Below the pieces are notes generated by a model. That model did not search any database and was not told where the DNA came from. It saw only the letters and a program-made list of their open reading frames with translations. The position numbers and the translations under genes are program-made. Shown here piece after piece: positions 5,587-5,691 of a DNA stretch of 5,691 bases. The stretch's first letter is position 1. Each line of letters begins with the position of its first letter. The stretch is taken from contig CAJWET010000110.1 of assembly GCA_913031515.1 (NCBI GenBank), positions 1-5,691 on the forward strand, in the 5' to 3' direction. Source of the DNA: an uncultured Acidimicrobiaceae bacterium (lineage in GTDB: Bacteria; Actinomycetota; Acidimicrobiia; Acidimicrobiales; UBA8592).

Positions 5587-5691
5587 TTTCGCAATTGCAT
5601 CTACATAAAGTTGAAGGCTTTCCCACGCAGCATCTATAGGCATCCCGCCACAGAGCGGGTGATGAATGACACGTTCAAGAGTCGCTGCTTC
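5581..5691 (-). CDS. C-terminal end of a probable LLM-class flavin/F420-dependent oxidoreductase (partial)
   Basis: Only the last 36 codons and the TAA stop are inside the window; the 5' part lies beyond the right edge. The visible end contains ERVIHHPLCGGMP, then D-A-A-W-E-S-L-Q-L-Y-V-D-A-I. The H-P-L-x-G-G-(M/L)-P-P-like turn followed by A-W-x-S-L-x-L-(F/Y) is typical of the C-terminus of bacterial luciferase-like monooxygenase family proteins, many of which use cofactor F420 in actinobacteria. The substrate cannot be inferred. Reading frame and placement 107 nt before panB on the same strand support a real gene. The family call rests on this short segment alone. Confidence 0.65.
   Translation of the reverse strand, partial: EAATLERVIHHPLCGGMPIDAAWESLQLYVDAIAKA

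Overview
The window looks like ordinary bacterial chromosome. Every gene I can support lies on the minus strand, so transcription runs from high to low coordinates. Base composition is moderate, a little under half G+C by eye. The gene order rpsF-ssb-rpsR-rplI-dnaB, the end of a luciferase-like (LLM class) oxidoreductase, and the frequent GTG starts and GGAGG ribosome binding sites fit an actinobacterium of modest GC, possibly an uncultured Acidimicrobiia-type lineage. That placement is inference from a few proteins. No mobile element, CRISPR array, tRNA or rRNA is visible.

In transcription order: (1) the C-terminal end of a probable LLM-class flavin/F420-dependent oxidoreductase (5581-5691), cut by the window edge; (2) panB, ketopantoate hydroxymethyltransferase of pantothenate/CoA synthesis (4589-5473); (3) a 107-nt gap with a strikingly GC-rich structured leader just before rpsF; (4) the ribosomal/replication cluster rpsF (S6), ssb, rpsR (S18), rplI (L9), tightly packed, with rpsR and rplI overlapping by 4 nt; (5) a 307-nt AT-rich intergenic region with a cluster of DnaA-box-like sites, one a perfect TTATCCACA; (6) dnaB, the replicative helicase, without intein; (7) a small two-helix membrane protein of unknown function 12 nt after dnaB; (8) azlC, a branched-chain amino acid exporter subunit, overlapping what is probably the first codons of azlD at the left edge.

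Functionally, the centre joins 30S proteins S6 and S18 (which bind each other and 16S rRNA), 50S protein L9, single-stranded DNA-binding protein and the replicative helicase, coupling translation and replication genes. panB and azlCD are metabolic and transport neighbours.

I found no clearly new defence or mobile system. The points most worth a second look are: an S18 that carries about 75 extra residues (a basic RG-rich stretch followed by a 50-residue acidic tail with no Lys or Arg); the DnaA-box-like cluster ahead of dnaB; the double-hairpin leader ahead of rpsF, a candidate for S6:S18 autoregulation; and the small unknown membrane protein between dnaB and azlC.
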